A stretch of 8,190 bases of DNA. Source: an uncultured Coriobacteriales bacterium (lineage in GTDB: Bacteria > Actinomycetota > Coriobacteriia > Coriobacteriales > Eggerthellaceae). The DNA lies in the NCBI GenBank assembly GCA_946892075.1, contig CAMPNZ010000060.1, positions 1 through 8,190 on the forward strand, in the 5' to 3' direction. The translations under genes and the position numbers were made by a program. The notes beneath the pieces were generated by a model that was not told the DNA's origin, did not search any database, and worked only from the letters and a program-made list of their open reading frames with translations. Of the stretch, positions 4,874-8,190 are shown piece after piece (within the stretch, counting starts at the first letter, position 1; each line of letters opens with the position of its first letter).

Positions 4874-5260
4874 GAGTAAAATACGGTAAACTTTCAAATC
4901 ACGATTTCTACATAATTAAAAAAGCTTTTTGATGAAGTGGGCGCGGCGTCTGTCATACATCCGTATGACACGCACAAAACCGCCCAAAGCGTAATGCTGA
5001 ACGCAGAGCAAGAAAAAGCCCGCGTTGCGCAGAGTGGAAACGGGGCGTGGAAACGGGACGTGAAAAGCGCAGACCATGGCGCCAACCGCGATGCACAAAA
5101 GCGGCTCCGATCCGTTCCCCATGAATAAAGACACACAAAAATGCACACGGAGTGCGGCGGGTGTCTACGAGTACGCGCGAAAGCGTGACGCTGCGCTGTT
5201 ATTCGCACGTGCAATGGATACACGGGAAGGCAAACGGCTGCCTACGGATATTCGCAGATG
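4874..5260. other. Intergenic region without a supported gene
   Basis: 387 bp between the FeoB-associated gene and the small-RNA promoter. Several open frames exist on both strands, but none has a start with a ribosome-binding site or a recognisable domain. A plus-strand frame from 4916 to 5128 (KKLFDEVGAASVIHPYD near its start) looks somewhat protein-like but begins without a start codon. A 13-bp tandem repeat, GTGGAAACGGG, lies at 5034 and 5047. No clear terminator follows the FeoB-associated gene, so its message may run on to the terminator at 4641-4690. Confidence 0.55.
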
Positions 5261-5476
5261 CTACTTTTTCTCTTTCATGGCAGCATCGATGTGCGCAACC
5301 ATGTCGTCTACTTTGCTGCATGAACACGCACACGAGCCGCCTGATTTTTTAGACGATTCCGACGGGCATGACGCGCATGAACCTTTGCGTATAAGTAAAC
5401 GAATAGCGAAGAATAAACCTACCGCCAGAAGAATAAGAACCAATAAAGTACCTGGAGTTAGTTGTAACGCTTGCAT
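5261..5476 (-). CDS. FeoB-associated Cys-rich membrane protein
   Basis: 71 residues from the ATG at 5476, which has GGGGG five nt upstream; an in-frame GTG at 5488 is less likely. A single N-terminal membrane helix (about 8-29, TLLVLILLAVGLFFAIRLLI) is followed by RK and a small cytoplasmic-side tail with five cysteines: C34xxC37 and C49xCxC53, then a charged helix. This is the architecture of the small proteins commonly encoded next to feoB (FeoB-associated Cys-rich family). Their exact role is unknown; ferrous iron handling or contact with FeoB, perhaps in place of FeoC, is plausible. It lies 227 nt past the feoB stop on the same strand, with a hairpin and 12-bp repeats between them, so it may be separately controlled. 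Confidence 0.85.
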   Translation of the reverse strand: MQALQLTPGTLLVLILLAVGLFFAIRLLIRKGSCASCPSESSKKSGGSCACSCSKVDDMVAHIDAAMKEKK

Positions 5477-5507
5477 ACGTTCCCCCACTTTCTCTTAGTC
5501 GTTTTTA

Positions 5508-5579
5508 CGAACTCTCGCACGAGCATTCAATCGAGCTCTCAATCGAACGTTGCCACGAGCTCTCAATCGAACTCAAACA
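5508..5579. repeat. Six tandem 12-bp repeats upstream of the FeoB-associated gene
   Basis: Units starting at 5508, 5520, 5532, 5544, 5556 and 5568 all begin CGA(A/G)C, with consensus CGARCTCTCAAT. Units at 5532 and 5556 are identical (CGAGCTCTCAAT), and the 17 bp at 5532-5548 recur exactly at 5556-5572. The array ends about 32 bp upstream of the ATG, in the likely leader or promoter region. Confidence 0.75.
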
Positions 5580-5623
5580 CGTTCACTATTACACTACCCT
5601 CGCGCAGCTCACGATACGCGAGT

Positions 5624-5650
5624 GGAGTGCCCACATGACGTGGGCACTCC
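5624..5650. other. Perfect 11-bp inverted repeat after feoB
   Basis: GGAGTGCCCAC and GTGGGCACTCC surround the loop ATGAC. It begins about 53 nt past the feoB stop. Neither side has a T-run, so it is not a standard intrinsic terminator; it could stabilise the 3' end of the feoB message or act as a Rho-dependent or bidirectional stop. Confidence 0.6.
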
Positions 5651-5657
5651 GTGCAAG

Positions 5658-5666
5658 TTATCCACA
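5658..5666 (+). other. Single perfect DnaA-box sequence
   Basis: TTATCCACA matches the DnaA-box consensus exactly. It stands alone between the feoB stop and the hairpin, with no cluster or AT-rich unwinding region, so it is not an origin. It may be a titration site or chance. Confidence 0.3.
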
Positions 5667-5703
5667 AGCGTCTATTCAGACGCCAGAGGAACCGAAGTTA
5701 CTG

Positions 5704-8190
5704 CTAACGTTCGCCAGCAGATGCACCTGAGCGTTGAGGCATTGGTCGAACTACCTGGAACACAATCAGTGCAAGGAAAATAAACGCAATAGCAAGTCCG
5801 ATAGGTTGGATAGAACCCGTTACTGCAGAGAAAATTTGATAAATGATGAAGCCTACAACCCACGCAAAGCCGCACATAAATCCAATGGCTGCCCAGAACC
5901 ACTTCGCAGAAGCCATCTGGTTGCGGATAGCACCCATCGCAGCAAAGCAAGGTGCGCACAGCAGGTTAAACGCGCAGAACGAAATCATTGCGCCAACGTT
6001 GCCGTTGAACAGGCTAGCAAATGACGTCCACAAATCGGGGTCGGATTCAGAAGCTTCGCTACCAACAGAGGTGATAATGCCAACCGTTGAAACAACGTTC
6101 TCTTTGGCAACTAAACCAGTGATGGTAGTAACAACCGTTTGCCAGTCGCTAAATCCAAGCGGTGCGAAAATCCACGCGAACGCATTACCAATCACAGCCA
6201 TAATCGAGTACTGCATGTAGTCGTCCATCTTCGAATCAAGCAGGCCAAATGAGCCGTCATACATGCCGAAGTTCAGCAGGAACCACACCACAATAGCCGA
6301 GATGAAAATAACGGTACCAGCTTTAATAACGAACGCTTTGCAGCGGTCAAGCACCGACATGCCAACGTTGCGGGCTGATGGCACGTGGTACGGAGGCAGC
6401 TCCATAACGAACGGTGTTGCTTCGCCAGCAAAGAAACGCGTTTTGCGCAGCATGATAGCTGAAATAACGATGGCAAAAATGCCCAAGAAGTAGAACAGCG
6501 GTGCAACCCATGCCGTTGTAGCAGCGTCGCCGCCCGCAATCGAGCCGAAAATCAGCGCGATGATAGGCGTTTTTGCAGAACACGGAATCATGGTTGTCGT
6601 CATAATCGTAAGACGGCGGTCACGTTCATCTTCAATAGTTTTTGTTGACATAACACCAGGTACGCCACAACCAGTCGCGATAAGTATTGGAATAAACGAC
6701 TTACCCGACAAGCCAAAACGACGGAAAAGACGGTCCATCAAGAACGCGATACGCGCCATGTAGCCGCAGCCTTCCAGCAAAGCAAGCTCCAAGAACAGCA
6801 CTGCCATCTGCGGCAAGAAGCCAAGCACGGCACCAACACCGGCGATAACGCCGTCAAGAACCAAGCCTTTTACCCACTCCTCAGCGTTGATGTCGTCAAG
6901 CCAATCGCCTACCACCGATGGAATTGAAGGCATAAACAGGCCGTACTCAGTCGGATCGGGCTCTTCAACCTCAAGCGCCTCGCGGAATGCATCGTAGTCA
7001 ACGCTTACTTGCGACACTTCTTTAGTGTCGTCGTCTTTCTTATCGTAAGTAATAGCGATGTTTTTGTCCTTTAAGCTGTCGGCAAATTCTTCAATTGTTG
7101 CCTTGTCTTCATCGCTTTTATCTTCTTCTTCAAGCGCTTCTTTTACGTCGTCGGTTTCAACGCCCGCTTCTCCAGCAGCTTCAATATAGTGCTTGATCTG
7201 GTCTTGAGCGTCTTCGTAATCGCCCTTGTCCTCTTCGTACTGCTCGGAATTCGTGATAAGCCAGCCTTCATCGAACAGCTTGTCGTTCACCCAGTCGGTT
7301 GCGCCAGTTCCTATGGTTGAAATGGCAATATAGTACACCAGGAACATAACAGCCACGAAAATTGGCAAACCAAAGATGCGGCTGGTAACCACACGGTCAA
7401 CTTTTTCGGTAAGCGTTGTGCCCTTGAACGAACGCTTGAGACATTCGTCAACAACGTCGCTGATCATGTCGTAGCGCTCGCAGGTGATAGCCGACTCGGC
7501 GTCGTCATCAACGTTTTGCTCGTACGACTGACGAATGCTGTCAATACGCGCACGGTCTTCTTTTGAAATAGCGAACTTCTCGAAAGCGCGATCTTCGCCT
7601 TCAAGGCACTTGATTGCGTAGAAACGCAGCGATTCAGCAGGTACTTTGTTGGCAATGATGCTGCTGATTGCCTCGATAGGCTGCTGTGCATCGCTGGTAA
7701 AACGAAGGGTGCTTTCAGGCTTTTTGCCATTTTTCGCAACGTCAACAGCGGTTTTGATAAGCTCGCTAATACCTTCTTGCTTCAGCGCAGAAACGGCAAT
7801 GCAAGGGCAGCCCAAACGGCGCGAAAGCTTCTCAAGGTTGATGTCGTCGCCCTTTTTGCGCATGAGGTCGATCATGTTCACGGCAACAACAACAGGCACG
7901 CCAAGTTCGATAATCTGCGTGGTAAGGTAAAGGTTACGCTCAAGATTCGTGGAGTCTACCAGGTTAATTACCACTTGCGGATTGTCGTCACACAAATACG
8001 TGCGCGTTACAATTTCCTCTGGAGAAAACGGCGAAAGCGAGTACACGCCCGGCAGGTCGGTAATAATGACGCTCTTGTCGCCCTTATACGTACCTTCCTT
8101 TTTCTCAACAGTAACGCCAGGCCAGTTCCCCACTCGCTGGCGTGCGCCGGTAAGTGCGTTGAACAGCGTTGTTTTACCGCAGTTCGGATT
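5704..8190 (-). CDS. feoB: Ferrous iron transport protein B (FeoB), extreme N-terminus beyond the window
   Basis: 828 codons are visible, ending at TAG (5706-5704); only about the first ten residues should be missing, since the sequence enters at NPNCGKTT of the G1 loop. Counting from there, the G-domain motifs are G2 VGNWPGVTVE (about 20-29), G3 DLPG (45), G4 NMID (105) and G5 VSAL (133-136). A helical GDI-like region and then the polytopic membrane domain follow. Conserved transport segments include GYMARIAFLMDRLFRRFGL, GCGVPGVM, MIPCSAKTPI and KENVVSTVGI. FeoB moves Fe(II) across the inner membrane using its GTPase switch. It is longer than the roughly 770-residue E. coli type because of an acidic insert at about residues 311-419, after the first membrane helix. 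feoA is not visible; it could lie beyond the edge. The metal regulator at 2098-2496 is the likely controller. Confidence 0.96.
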   Translation of the reverse strand, partial: NPNCGKTTLFNALTGARQRVGNWPGVTVEKKEGTYKGDKSVIITDLPGVYSLSPFSPEEIVTRTYLCDDNPQVVINLVDSTNLERNLYLTTQIIELGVPVVVAVNMIDLMRKKGDDINLEKLSRRLGCPCIAVSALKQEGISELIKTAVDVAKNGKKPESTLRFTSDAQQPIEAISSIIANKVPAESLRFYAIKCLEGEDRAFEKFAISKEDRARIDSIRQSYEQNVDDDAESAITCERYDMISDVVDECLKRSFKGTTLTEKVDRVVTSRIFGLPIFVAVMFLVYYIAISTIGTGATDWVNDKLFDEGWLITNSEQYEEDKGDYEDAQDQIKHYIEAAGEAGVETDDVKEALEEEDKSDEDKATIEEFADSLKDKNIAITYDKKDDDTKEVSQVSVDYDAFREALEVEEPDPTEYGLFMPSIPSVVGDWLDDINAEEWVKGLVLDGVIAGVGAVLGFLPQMAVLFLELALLEGCGYMARIAFLMDRLFRRFGLSGKSFIPILIATGCGVPGVMSTKTIEDERDRRLTIMTTTMIPCSAKTPIIALIFGSIAGGDAATTAWVAPLFYFLGIFAIVISAIMLRKTRFFAGEATPFVMELPPYHVPSARNVGMSVLDRCKAFVIKAGTVIFISAIVVWFLLNFGMYDGSFGLLDSKMDDYMQYSIMAVIGNAFAWIFAPLGFSDWQTVVTTITGLVAKENVVSTVGIITSVGSEASESDPDLWTSFASLFNGNVGAMISFCAFNLLCAPCFAAMGAIRNQMASAKWFWAAIGFMCGFAWVVGFIIYQIFSAVTGSIQPIGLAIAFIFLALIVFQVVRPMPQRSGASAGER

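Noticed and set aside
4894..5223. 109-codon minus-strand open frame with two overlapping alternatives
   Set aside because: Cys/His/Arg-rich composition unlike a real protein, no Shine-Dalgarno, and all three minus frames are open here, as expected of non-coding sequence.
5477..5488. GTG start four codons upstream for the FeoB-associated protein
   Set aside because: It would lie inside the GGGGG ribosome-binding site that serves the ATG at 5476.
5076..5498. 140-codon plus-strand open frame
   Set aside because: Antisense to the well-supported FeoB-associated gene, with no domain or ribosome-binding site.
5658..5666. Replication origin from the DnaA box
   Set aside because: Only one box, with no cluster, AT-rich region or dnaA/dnaN genes nearby.

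Overview
The window reads as a mid-GC actinobacterial chromosome, most likely class Coriobacteriia (Eggerthellaceae-like). This rests on the recognisable styles of the DivIC/FtsB-type protein, the Ppx/GppA protein and the large FeoB with its small cysteine-rich partner; the genus is not determined. All convincing genes lie on the minus strand, so the window is best read from right to left.

Right part (8190 to 5261): an iron-uptake block. A long feoB runs off the right edge, lacking only its extreme N-terminus. It is followed by a hairpin, six 12-bp repeats and a 71-codon FeoB-associated cysteine-rich membrane protein. No feoA is visible; it could lie beyond the right edge. Middle (about 5260 to 4466): no convincing protein gene, but not empty. 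On the minus strand there is a good promoter (TTGACG, 17 nt, TAAACT), a DtxR/IdeR-like iron box over its -10, about 200 nt able to form several nested helices, and a strong intrinsic terminator with a C-rich loop. I interpret this as an undescribed structured RNA, possibly iron-regulated. A strongly purine-biased tract follows.

Next (4438 to 2617): an AT-rich two-gene cassette encoding an AbiEi-like winged-helix antitoxin and an AbiEii-like nucleotidyltransferase toxin, two nucleotides apart. It is framed by a 27-bp direct repeat (24/27 identical), a probable footprint of its arrival. It sits between the feo block and a DtxR/MntR-family metal-dependent regulator (2496-2098), which has its own extended -10 promoter and whose ligand set mixes MntR-type Asp and DtxR-type Cys.

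Left part (1943 to 1): a DivIC/FtsB-type division protein with long low-complexity tails, overlapping by ATGA a Ppx/GppA-type phosphatase that continues beyond the left edge and carries a Thr/Gln/Ala-rich insert built from DNA repeats.

Taken together, this is an iron-transport and iron-sensing neighbourhood apparently interrupted by a toxin-antitoxin cassette, with a candidate regulatory RNA left between transporter and regulator. The RNA, its iron control and its targets are inference from sequence patterns; the protein families are much firmer.
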